Made by a program: the position numbers and the translations under genes. Below the pieces are notes generated by a model that did no database searches, had not been told where the DNA came from, and was given only the letters and a program-made list of their open reading frames with translations. This document shows, in pieces, positions 23,847-34,628 of a DNA stretch of 64,000 bases (positions are counted from its first letter, which is position 1; every line of letters begins with the position of its first letter). The stretch covers positions 2,790,001 to 2,854,000 of the forward strand of contig JAUKTV010000005.1 of NCBI GenBank assembly GCA_030549205.1. The letters run 5' to 3'. Origin of the DNA: Apiosordaria backusii (Eukaryota; Ascomycota; Sordariomycetes; Sordariales; Lasiosphaeriaceae).

Positions 23847-25130
23847 GAAATAAAAATAATTCTCAAGCCAACCGCCCATTTTCTCCTCCTGATCCCATCC
23901 TGTCGTCTGGTTGCTGTCACTATCACTGTCGCTGTCGTCTCTGCTTTCTCCCAGTGCACCTTGCTGCTCTCGCGGATAACCCCTCTGAAGCATCGTGTGT
24001 CGTCAATCGCTTTCGCCCAGCAGTTCGCTCTCGTTGGTTCCATAATTATCTCTGCTCTCTCTATCTCTTCCTCACTGTTTACAAGATCCGCCTCTCTTTC
24101 GCTGCATCGCCTCGGAGTTTTCCAGCCCGTCCTGATCCGCCGGTTTTCTTTTTCGCAATCCTCTCCACAGCGCCGGTTCATAGCGTGGTTTTCCTCGCGT
24201 TATCGTGCATCGTTGCTTGTCATTTGTCATCGACACAAACGAGTCCGTCAGAGTTTGACCAGACGCCAATCTCTGCGTCGTCGGGTATATACAGAAAGCC
24301 GTCTGGCTGTCGTCCAATAATCCACCTAACTGTCAACAAGCTTGCAGCTTTGGCTGGCTCCTGATTCTGTAAGTCAAAACCTTCTTTTTTTTGCCCGCTT
24401 CTGAGCCTGCTCGCGACCTGGTCGAACCTGGTCGACAACATCCGCCTATCACCAGTTTGGCCAACTGCGGGGAGTGGTCTCTCCGTCCATCTGCCTCCGG
24501 CCGGCCATCCGCGAGAACGACGGGCGCCAGAAGAGCCCCCCCTATCCCCTCCGTTCAGTCTAAATCCTTCGAAGTGCTGGTCTGCAATTCGAGAGGAGGC
24601 ACGAGAGGAATAGGATGGCACCGCCGGATGGCTGGAACTTGTGTCGTGCGAGCACGCCAGCCCAGCTTGTCTCAGCTGCTGCTCCCCGTCCGTCTGTTCG
24701 CCCGGCAGAGACCTACACCAGACTCTCGCGTCTTGTCCTCCTTGCCACTCGGCTGTCCGACGAAACAGATCAGCACTTGAGCGTCCATCTGGAAGCTCTG
24801 TCTCGGGCTTCTCGGGCCACAACAGGCTTATTCTCACTCCTGCAGCCAGTGTAACTGACCTTGTTTGCCCCATGATGCAGTCCGCCAGCGCCGCGTCTAT
24901 CAGCCGAGTTACTGTCTGAGGAGAAACACGCGGCCACCGGCTTCTCGAGACACAGTCAAGTTCCCCGACAGCGCCCCTGAGCCTTGTCTCACCACCCGCC
25001 AGCCTCGTATTATCCGACGCACCTTCCCGAGTACACAAAGGGACCACAGCCCCTTCGGTCGGTTTTAACCCGGCGCAGCCATCGAGCACCTCGAACCCCC
25101 CACCCCATCCACTCCTCAACATATCTCTAT

Positions 25131-27958
25131 ATGCCTAGGTTTCCCGCCTTCGTCAAGCGGAAGTCAACCGCTGACAGTCTGGAAAATGTCACCGTGACGG
25201 GTCCGTCGTTTCGGGTGCTCGAACGTACCGAAGTCTCGGGCGTGAAGTCGTTTGACGGGGGTGTTAGATTGACGGGCAAGCCACACGCGATGCACAGGTC
25301 TACGGCATCCGAAATCACTGTTGACGACAACATATTCGCCGACCTAAAGTCCAACCGGTATGTCCTCAGCTGCCTGGGTGCACATGCGCCTTGCGAGACC
25401 AGGGGTTCCGCTTTTTTCATTTCCGATTGCTAATAGCTCGTAGTGGAAGCGGATCTTCCAATACCACCAAGACAAATTCGACTGACAACTCGTCCCGTCA
25501 CAGCAATGCCTCCACAGCCCCTTCTTCTGCAGACATGGGCGGACAGGAAGATTGGAGAAACTCCAAAAAGCTGCATGCCGACATTCCAGTCCCTCCCATT
25601 CCGAAATCGTCTTCAGCCAATTTTCTCAAGGCGGCCGGTCGCACATTTTCATTTGGTGGGCAAAAGAAACCACTACCTCCAGCACCCGAAATGCAAGAGG
25701 AAAGACCATCCAGCCCGGTTGCTTCCGAAGTCCCGACGGCTCAGACGCCAGTTAACGGCCGATCGAGAGCGACCACCACTTCGACTGCCACTACCGTTAC
25801 ACCACCGAGGATCGACAATGACTTTAGTCTCGATTTGGGCGGCGACTTTGGCAAAATGATACTCGGGAGCGACAAGCGCGCGAGTCTAGCGACACTCAAG
25901 GATGAACAAAAGGGCAGGCAGGCGCTGGCCCCCCGCTCCCTCACCGCGTCCCGATTGAATCAGCCCTCTCCCCTTCAAATCGATATGACGACAAAAGTGG
26001 AGGCTTCGCCATACTCCTGGAACAGCCAGCACTCCAACGATCAACTAATCGCGCCGTCAAGCCCATCCCTCCCTAACACGGAGAACCAGCCTCCCCCAAT
26101 GCCCCGACATGGGTCTCCGCTTGCGGAAAGGAAGCCAAGTGCTTCACCGGAAGCGGGCCCTAGGAAACCGTTGCTTGCACCGAAGACGCCAACTCCCGAG
26201 GAAGTCGATGGTGACGACGAGGAAGCGAGACTGCTGAGAGATTCTCTGTCCACTGTCAATAAATTCATGACTGGATCCGTCACCACCTCTCACGGCCCGT
26301 CGACATCAAGATACCGCAGGGACGAAGATGACGACAGTTTGTTCGACACGACCCATTCTTACTCTGCAAAATCTGCCGGCCGTTTCACAGCCAAGAAGGC
26401 TAGCCCGCATGTGAGCAACAAGGTCATGACCCCAGCCGAGTTTGAGAAGTATCGACAGGACAAGGAACGACAAGACAAGGAGCGGCAGCAAGAAACTGTT
26501 TCCAGCAAAGGAAAAGATGACGATGACGAGGACAACTATGAGGACGACGAGGACGATCTTGAAAGAGCGAAGCAGCAGACCAAACAGCGCCGGAAGCAAG
26601 AGGCGCATATGGCCGTATATCGGCAACAGATGATGAAGGTCACAGGTGAATCTGCAAATCTGCATTCTTCGCGACCAAGTCTGCAAATATCTTTCAGCAC
26701 GCCCAATCTGCCCAACTTGGCCTCCGGTGCCAGTCCGGCGATGGCAAACTCATCAGACCCTTCGGACGAAGATGAGGAGGTCCCACTCGCGATTCTCGCT
26801 GCACATGGCTTCCCCAACAGAAACCGGCCGCCAACACGCTTGAGCACCATGGGTTCCAATCCAAACCTGCGCGCTTCCCAACAACCTAGCTTTCAACGGC
26901 CGGTTTCTGTTGTTGGAGATGCTGCTGGAGCTGGAGCCGGGACGTCCGGTCGTCTCCCTGCCTTTGCCAGGAATCTTCCCCAGGACCCCTTTCTTGGCGC
27001 GGGTCTCGTTCGCAACTCGGTCCGAGAGAGCTTCGCTCTCGGAGGAGGAGCTCCTGCTCCTGGAAACCCTACAGGCGCGATTCCTCCAGGTGGTCTGATC
27101 AACATTATCGCAAACGAAGAGCGTAACCGGGCCATGAGGCGCGGAAGCCCGCACATTGATGGCTCCGCATCAATGCCGGTGATGCCAGGAGCAGCCACAT
27201 TCGATCCTATGACCGGCATGCCATCACATCTCGGGTATCAGAACCCACCCAACCCCCCGATGTTGACACCAGGCGACCAGGCGCAGATCCAGATGACGCA
27301 GCAAATGCAAACGTTTATGCAGATGCAAATGCAGTTTATGCAGATGATGGCAGGTCAAAATGGCAGTGCTCCCCCAACACCTAATGGCTACTTGACTGCG
27401 TCACAGTCCACCGGAAGCCTAGCCGCCATGGGAGGTATGCCCGGTGTGGGAGCTCTCCCACCAATGCCAGGCATGGGCGGGCCCCCTGAAATGCGCCGCT
27501 CGTTCCTAGGAAACGACTCGATGCTGGATCTGCCGACTGGCCGGGGAGGAGAGGCACAAATGCGCACGATGAGCATGGTTCAGCCAAGCTCTGCCTCGTG
27601 GATACAGCCCATGCAGCACGCTGGATTTGCCCCTTCGGTCATGATGCAGGGCGGCGGATACGCTCCATCGATCGCGCCCTCGGAACGCAGCAACATTGGC
27701 CTCCCCGGCCGATACCGTCCAGTTTCTCATGTTCCGGCACCACATGCCCCCGTCGCACCGGGCCATCTGCGAAAGTCAACCACCATGTCGGGAGCAATTG
27801 CACAGCCCACCATATCGGTAACCAAGTCTGGTAGTGGGTCGGATGATGATGATGAAGAGGGGTGGGCGGCAATGAAGGCAAAGCGCGAAAAGAAGCAGTC
27901 GTTGTGGAAGAGCAGGAAGTCGTCGATTGGCGGCGATTTGGGTGCGTTTATCAGTTGA
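25131..27958 (+). CDS. Large disordered fungal protein of unknown function
   Basis: I do not recognise the family. Exons 25131-25357 and 25444-27958 (intron GTATGT..TAG, 86 nt) give 913 aa. Exon 1 encodes a compact-looking N-terminus (MPRFPAFVKRKSTADSLENV and on to residue 75). Exon 2 is mostly low complexity: Ser/Pro/Thr-rich to about residue 400, then a charged helical segment containing EFEKYRQDKERQDKERQQ, an acidic DDDDEDNYEDDEDD run and a basic KQQTKQRRKQEAH stretch that could form a coiled coil. A Met/Gln-rich stretch (QTFMQMQMQFMQMM) comes next, then Gly/Met/Pro-rich sequence. It ends with an acidic-basic tail around DDDDEEGWAAMKAKREKKQ. No signal peptide or membrane segment is visible. 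The composition suggests an assembly or scaffold role, but this is not shown. Confidence 0.85.
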
Positions 27959-28323
27959 ACGCATCGCAAGTCACACGGGAACTAATACTAGTATGCACAT
28001 GTGGAAGGGTCTGGTCGGGCCAGAGGGCTGTCCTCTGTTCGCCGTCGCTTTTGCATATGTTGGATAAACAAAGCGGTCACATTGTATATTCATTTCATTA
28101 CCTAGCTACCTTTGGTGTTTACGGAGGGTGTCTCCAGGGGATGGTGATTGATTAGTGGAAGCAGAAGTGGTGTTCTGGAGCCCTTCTTATGGGAGGTTGA
28201 AGGACCGTCTCTTCAAGCGGTTCACGATAGACATAGCACTTCATTGCTCTAATTCAGTAATACGAAAAGCATTGTTTTTTTCCCGGGCTCCAGAAAACCG
28301 TTCGCCATGTACTTCTTTCTGGT
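27959..28323. other. Convergent 3' flanks
   Basis: Lies between the 3' ends of the 913-aa gene and RIB4. No coding or RNA gene is seen. Confidence 0.5.
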
Positions 28324-29113
28324 CTATTCAATAACGCCGGCGGCCCAACTTTTGCGCTTCACGCTCATTTCCACAGCGGCAAGTCCCCAATCCTCGCCAT
28401 GATTGTGGCTCCCTGGAATGATGCCAGCGCGTGCCTTGGCTTGTTCGTCGTTCAAGACAGTCAACACACCGAAAATGACGGGCACGCCTGTGTCGAGGGA
28501 CACGCGCATCAAACCATGCGATACACTCTCGGCAATATATTCAAAATGCATGGTCTCCCCCTTGATCAACACGCCTATGGCAATGATGGCATCAAAGGGC
28601 CCCGTCGAGACCGAGCCTCCCGCAGTAGAAAGGGAAGCCAGGTCGGCCGTCGAACTTCCTAGCAAATCACCTGCCGAGCTCCCAGCGCCAGCGGAGGACG
28701 ATTGCACTTGCGAAGCTGCATAGAGACTGTTGTATTCATTCCCCGTTAGCATGGGGAAATAGTCAGTACATGGCCACTTGGGTTGCAAATTCTCAAGCAT
28801 CTATGGCACTTCCGCCAAAGATATTGGCCTGGAAGTGATTGGAGCCCGGCGCTTGAGCAAGAGGATTCCTCGAAAAGGCGACGGGGCAATCAAAGAGAAG
28901 GCAGACGCACCGCTGAACAGCAATTGGCAGCTCCCACGCGCCTGGGACCGTCTGCACCACGATATTTGACTCTTTGACACCCGCTTCCAACAGCTTGTCT
29001 TTTGCGCCCTGGACGAGGGGCTCGATTATACTGTCGTTCCAGCGAGCGTGGACAATGCCGATGCGAAGATTGCTGCCATCGTGGAACTGCGGGGCTGGGC
29101 CTTTCGTGTGCAT
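28324..29113 (-). CDS. RIB4: 6,7-dimethyl-8-ribityllumazine synthase
   Basis: Penultimate step of riboflavin synthesis: condenses 5-amino-6-ribitylamino-uracil with 3,4-dihydroxy-2-butanone 4-phosphate. Exons 29113-28911 and 28726-28324 give 201 aa; the 184-nt intron (28727-28910, GTGCGT..CAG) is the longest in the window and joins AVQR to LYAASQ in phase. Family motifs are RIGIVHARWN near the N-terminus (the Trp stacks on substrate), VPGAWELPIAVQR, the loop AIIAIGVLIKGETMHFEYI with the catalytic region, and GVPVIFGVLTVLNDEQA. HNHGEDWG near the C-terminus matches fungal enzymes. A Ser/Gly/Ala-rich insert of about 35 residues (QVQSSSAGAG to GGSVSTG) precedes GPFDAIIA; such a flexible loop is known in the Magnaporthe enzyme. 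The ATG at 29113 starts MHTKGPAPQ. Confidence 0.96.
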
Positions 29114-30029
29114 GTTGTCGGAGATGTGAGGTATCCTAGCGTCAGGTTATATTCGAAAGCTCTGGGAAGTTGTCGAGTATCGAGGGGTGGAAGTCAAATG
29201 ACACTATCTTCAACGCTGCTGGAGCTTCCGGAAGGGGTTGAATAAATGAGGGGCAGCCTGCATTCGAGCCCCTGAGGGGACCCGCTGACGTTTGCATGTG
29301 TGGGGCATCCCTTTCTGCTGTCTGCCGCTCGGCAATTCCCCTGGCAAGCTTGGTGACACCAGGGATAATTAGTCAGAAGTTCAGCCACAGGTATGATTGG
29401 TTGCGTATTGCTACTTACCTGTTTACTTCCTTCCTAATCTGTCAACTTACACGTCAAACCACACTGCATTCGAAGCATAAAGCACTAAACACAATTCGAC
29501 TTTTGCGAAGGGGTTTTATTACTCTGTGAGAGACATGTTGAGTGCTGTGGGCTCTGACTGAGGCTGATCCAGCATCAGATGAATCATTGAACACCAGCAA
29601 GCACAATCCACAGGCCTCAGCAATACTACTAAGTGATAAAATCTTACCTTTCAGACAGACTTTCATCGAGCTTCTAGGAGAATCGCAGTGTGTCTTTAGA
29701 AAGCATGGAAATCCTCGTCGAATGCATACCACTCTGGTGGGACCCCCAGCACAGTACGCAACGCGATGGTTGTGCCTTCCTTCTCAGCAACTTATCCATA
29801 TGCTCTTTCTGCTTTTGAGTTGCACGTGTACATAAGGTATCCAGGTACGTAAGACTGCCTCACACAAAAAAAAAATTACCATACAATTGAAAAAAACCAT
29901 CATTTCCAGTGCTAGCTACCCGTACCTACGGGCACTGATTCTTCCTCCCATAGATTTGTCATTCTTATTTATAATCATCTTCCGATTTGTACACTATACG
30001 GCAATGATCCGCTTGTTTCCTTAGCAAGT
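29114..30029. other. Divergent promoter region RIB4 / MutL-like gene
   Basis: Upstream sequence of two genes transcribed apart. It contains an A-rich run near 29867 and the nested palindrome at 29907-29937. No protein-like frame is found. Confidence 0.45.
29907..29937. repeat. Nested inverted repeat
   Basis: Outer arms CAGTGC (29907-29912) and GCACTG (29932-29937) enclose inner arms around CCCGT-ACCT-ACGGG; the inner and outer arms share one G. It lies about 90 nt upstream of the MutL-like start codon, so it could be in its leader. Confidence 0.6.
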
Positions 30030-33000
30030 ATGCCGATTACACCGCTCCCGATTGATACCTCTCGGCGGATTGGCTCAAGTCTGAACATTACCTCAGCCGC
30101 AATAGTCCTGAAGGAGCTTGTGGACAATGCCCTGGACTCGGGGGCACAGTGGGTACATATCAACGTCTCACCAAACACCGTAGACAAGATAGAGGTCAAG
30201 GATAATGGAAGCGGCATACCCTCCGTTGACTTCGACGCCCTTGGTCGTCCTTCACATACAAGCAAGCTCAACTCCTTCGAAGCCCTCGACAAGATTGGCG
30301 GCAGGTCTCTTGGATTCCGCGGGACAGCCTTAGCCAGTATTAACAATCTAGCAAACGTTCAAGTGGTCACACGGGCAGGGGATGAAACCCCTCAAATTGT
30401 TCGGCTTGCCTGCAAAGGCGGAGTCGAATTTCAGAGTGTCCATGCTGCTGAGCAAGGCACCATAGTCACGGTCACAAATGTCTTCTCCAACTATCCAGTC
30501 CGGGAGCGAATCGCCAAAAAGCCTGCGCAAATCTTGAGAACCCTCAACAAAATGAGGGAGCTGGTTCAAGCTTACGCACTCGCCAGACACCCTCTTAGGA
30601 TACACTTTAGCGTCCTTCAAAACCCCAACCAATCTCTGAAAATATCTCCCCGTCCAGAAAAGGACATCATGGAAACAGTTGTTCAAATTTTCGGTGTCCA
30701 GAAGGCATCCCAGTGCTTTTTTCGAATGTGGCCATATGGAGTGGATCCCAATACAGTTCTCTCGGAGAAAGATAGTGGTAGGCGACACCTGTTTGAGGCG
30801 ATTCTCATGAGACCAGACGCCGATTACGATAGGCTTCCAAGGGGGGTCTTCTTCTCTGTTGACTCTCGTCCTATTTCACCCACCAGGGGGACCGGGAGAA
30901 AACTGGCGGCTGCCTTCAGAGAGTGCCTGAAGAAGTCCGGTTGTCCCTTGGCTTCAAAAGGTGTGCCGAAGGATATCTTCATCCGTGTGAATATTCGTTG
31001 TGCCGTGGGATGGTATGATGTCAACATAGAGCCAGCAAAGGAAGACGTGCTATTTCTTCAAGAAGACCGATTAATTGCCGACTTTGAGACATTTCTCAGA
31101 ACCGTGTACCCTGTTGTTTCGGATGACCCGAAGCAACCAGTAACAGGGGAGGAAGGAGAGAAAGATGGCGATGGGGTAAAAGAGCTGCAGACCGATCAAG
31201 GCTTGGATCACAGGCCTGATGTACAAGAAGAGCACCACCCAGCGGGACCTAACAGCTCACACGCTGCAGGCCACGACACAAAACATGTGGAGACCGATAT
31301 ACATTCGGTACAGCCAGAACGAGGCGGAGGGCCCGCTAATGACGAAGTGAGTATCTCAGATTATCATGACCAACATGAGCTTTCTCTAGTTAGAGCTGAA
31401 TTAATTCCCTAAGAACTTTACTAACAAACTGTGAGGGGCCTACCAGTGTTTGGACGGTCGATATGTCAGCAACGGTGGACGAATTTAGTGATGAGGACAG
31501 CGCCGAAGACCAGTATCAACCAACTTTATCAGTCCGTTCTACAGCGAGGAAAGACAGTAATGATGCCATCTACAAACCCGAACCAAGCGGACAGAATGCC
31601 GAGCTCCCACATGTCCGCAGACATGAAGCCATGGCAGAGCTCAATCCCTGGTCTATTGCAGCTATGGGAAGCCTCAAGCGGCGTCCTCCTGCCCGCTTGA
31701 ACATCAACCAGCTCAACGACCAACAGCCAACCCCTTCCAGCACATCCCCAGGTGTGGGTGCTATGGAAATGCCAGGCCAGGGTCTGCCGTCTCGGCGGCC
31801 ACTCCCTACAGCGAGGCCGAATTCGAGATTCAAGCTTCCAATCTCGCGGTTGACACCATCACCATCCAATGAGCGAAACCAGTTGGACTCACCTTTAACA
31901 GGGCGGAACCACTTTACTGTGAGTCCTTTAGTGCATGGACAACCTCAGTTATCACACCGCATCCTTCCATCAGGGCCGAAAGCTCTTGGAAGGCGGGAAG
32001 TACAGAGCAATTCGGCAGACACGACTCGCAGACAAAACGTGCCCACTGGGGAGGTGTCATTACCAGCACACACAGTAGACGCTGCTCTGTCAGAGGATAT
32101 CGAAAATGCAAGGCAGCGGCGGAGGCAGCAAGATGACAGGCCGTTTCGAAAGATTGCGAACGCCAACATTATGTCTGGACTTGGCGGTCCTGAGGAGGAA
32201 GATACCGATAGTTCAGATCCGACCACAGAACTGAGTAGCTCGCAGTATACAGACTCGGACAGTGAGACCGAGTTACCTTTGTTCAAAACCCATATCCGAG
32301 CGCAGCAGCACAGTAATGGTAGCAATATCAACAATCAGATTACAAAGCAATACCCTATTCAGAAGAAAGTCAATGGCAGTTTGACCCACACCGCACTCCC
32401 GCTCAGCAGAAACAATAACACCGCTGAAAACCGCAATGGTGCCCCGATAGGGCCGATGACACAATTGGCGTCCCTTGCGCAGCAAAGACTTCGTATGGCG
32501 ATCGCTAAAACGACACCCACCATAGGGTCAGGAACTAGGGCTCAGGTAAAATGGAAGCAAGACGGCCTTGACTACAGATTGTCCAACCCTCGCAGCATCT
32601 CATGGTCTGAACGGAACACGACACATTGTCATGATGATGATAGGAGGGAAGAGGAGACCCTTTGGATCAGAAGCGCGCATTTCGCAGCTCCCAATCATGA
32701 CACTGATAGGGGTCCACAGAGGAGAAGAGCGATTGACCCCAGTCAGAACACGAGGAGTCGGCTGCCGTTGAAAACTTCCGGAAACGATACACGAGCGCTC
32801 CGAATTACCATCAGCACTCTCGAGCCTACTCCTTTCCAGCCAGTAGGTAAACAGAAGGGTGCAGGCCTCGGCGGCGAAAGTCACCCACCAACTGTATCAC
32901 AAAGCTTGCGGCGGCCATTCTCGGAATGGGACACAGCCACATTGGCGCAACTGAAGAAACTATTGAGAAAACTTGCACCGGCAACAGAGTGGACGCTTCA

Positions 33001-33079
33001 TCCGAAGGACCCTGAAGAGCGCAAAGAGATGAAAGAGATCGGCACGCGGTGGGTGAAGGATATGGGGTTCGACTTGTAA
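30030..33079 (+). CDS. MutL-family GHKL ATPase with disordered C-terminus
   Basis: The N-terminus is a MutL/PMS-type ATPase: KELVDNALDSGA (E29 catalytic, N33 Mg-binding), DNGSGI (58-63), SHTSKL (75-80) and GFRGTALASI (95-104). The family consensus is GFRGEAL, so T replaces E. A transducer-like region runs to about residue 370 (NIRCAVGWYDVNIEPAKEDVLF). After that the protein is Ser/Thr/Asn-rich and I see no dimerisation domain and no DQHA(x)2E(x)4E endonuclease motif. My best model has exons 30030-31346 and 31436-33079, 986 aa. That intron uses a strong GTGAGT donor, an ACTAAC branch site and a GAG acceptor; an alternative in phase is donor 31351 to acceptor TCAG ending at 31469. The nearest role by analogy is an Mlh2/Pms1-like accessory mismatch-repair or meiotic protein. 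Both ends of the frame and the ATPase are firm; the intron and the function are less so. Confidence 0.8.
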
Positions 33080-34628
33080 TTTCGATGTATCTGCAGAAGT
33101 GGTGTGAAATCGTTCCCTATATCTTTTGCCGGTATAAACAAAGGGCACTTAACTATGTAATACGAGGCGGAAAGATAGGCTTGCTAGCATTGATTTGGTT
33201 CTCTACGCTGCGACGTCCATTCCTGGACAGGATTGGCTTACGAAAATTGAGATGGCGAACGCTGTAGGAAAATATCTACCAGGCGTGTGTGTGCTCCCGC
33301 GAAGAGTAGACATAAGTAGAGATATTTATAGACGACTTGATTTAAGATTGAGTCGACAGACAAGAACACATGTGCTACCTGGCCAGACTGCAAATAAATG
33401 TTTTCAGGGGGCAAGGATAACCCTAACCCTCCAAGGTCAGTTAGAAATCTGCTTAGAAGGGGCTCGATTCTCTCAAGTGCTAGCCAACCCACCAGAAATC
33501 TGGGTTCCCATGAGCCTTTGATCCGTTAAGAAAAACGCATGCTCGGAATGGTTGGTTATGGTCATATGTAATATAAGTGTGTAACTTTGTTACGAGACAA
33601 AGCGCCGCTCGTCCTGCTTCTCGAGTTGCCTGCTTCCCACCGCAAGTGTGACAGCACACACAGCGGGATGGCTCTCAATTAGAGGCTGGACGCAAGGTTT
33701 CCGAAGAGGAAGATGGATATAACAAACATTTTAATAGCAGGGTCACTATCAAGGCCACCACGGCCGCTTCGCTGATCCATCATCCACTGACCTCGTGTTG
33801 GCAAGTTGGCAAGACGCCGTAGCATTGAGCACAAATCGAAACGTCATATCCGTACATTGGCATTTGGTTACTACCAGGAATTAGCAGCAATAAGCTAGAG
33901 CTTTGGAAGGAGATCTTTTAAGACCTGTCAAACTCTTCTCACTCTAAGCAGCTCCGTGTCTTCACGTCATCGAGGCCAAGGTCTCGATGGTAAGCGCACA
34001 GGCCAGGAACCGCCGATTGGCACATGGGGGGCTAACCAAACAGAGCCGCTGGGCGTTAGGTCCCCAGCACTGCCTCCTCCAAACTCCAAAGCGCTACATT
34101 GGTGTGGGGACACCGCCCCGAACGTCTTCCACACCCGCGTCCTTCCTGTCCAAGCTGATCCTCGTTATCTCGTTGCTCCTTTCTTTTCAGACTCAAAAGG
34201 TTAGGTTGCCGACGACAACATCGAACCGCAGCAAACCGTGCCCCCGCCCTGAGACCCGAGCCTCGAAAGACAGGCACTGGCCGAATTGGGACCGCAAGAC
34301 AACGTGCATTCCAAGATGCATAGCACATAGCCCGTTGCCGTTGCGCCGTTACCACATCACCGTTGCTTCCGATAGACCCATCTTTCTCGACAACGCAAGA
34401 CGGCCGGCAATTCCTTCGAGTCGGTTGAACGCCGCCCCTGACGCTGCCAGCAGCACCGCAGTTGTTGCGCTAAACATGCGAGGAGTTGATCCTTCCGACT
34501 TCCCAGTCATACTCACGCCCTTCTCCGATCTCGAGTCACCGTCTGAGCGCCGTGGTGTCCAAGCCCACGGTTATCATGATCGGCGCCGGCATTTGGCCGA
34601 TGTGTTGCCCGTATCTTCGTTCGCCGTC
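33080..34628. other. Promoter and possible leader of the FLC/TRP-like gene
   Basis: No gene is recognised. The frame of the downstream channel is open from about 33987, with in-frame ATGs at 33987 and 34476. The right part could therefore be coding if an upstream start is used, but its composition there is not membrane- or domain-like. Confidence 0.4.

Larger units (their letters stand above)
22980..25130 (+). other. Pyrimidine-rich leader/promoter of the 913-aa gene
   Basis: The plus strand is rich in CT tracts, such as TCTCTCTATCTCTTCC near 24050, typical of fungal core promoters and 5' leaders, up to the ATG at 25131. Several short upstream frames exist. No protein family is recognised. 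The opposite strand is open for 300 codons (24220-25122), but its composition looks random. Confidence 0.4.

Noticed and set aside
24220..25122. 300-codon minus-strand frame opposite the leader of the 913-aa gene
   Set aside because: Composition looks random and Arg/Gly-rich; no motif, signal peptide or domain. The plus strand there has clear leader-like CT tracts.
33987..34628. Upstream extension of the channel gene as coding sequence
   Set aside because: Open frame, but Arg/Pro/Ser-rich sequence with no domain; it would place the signal sequence far from the N-terminus.
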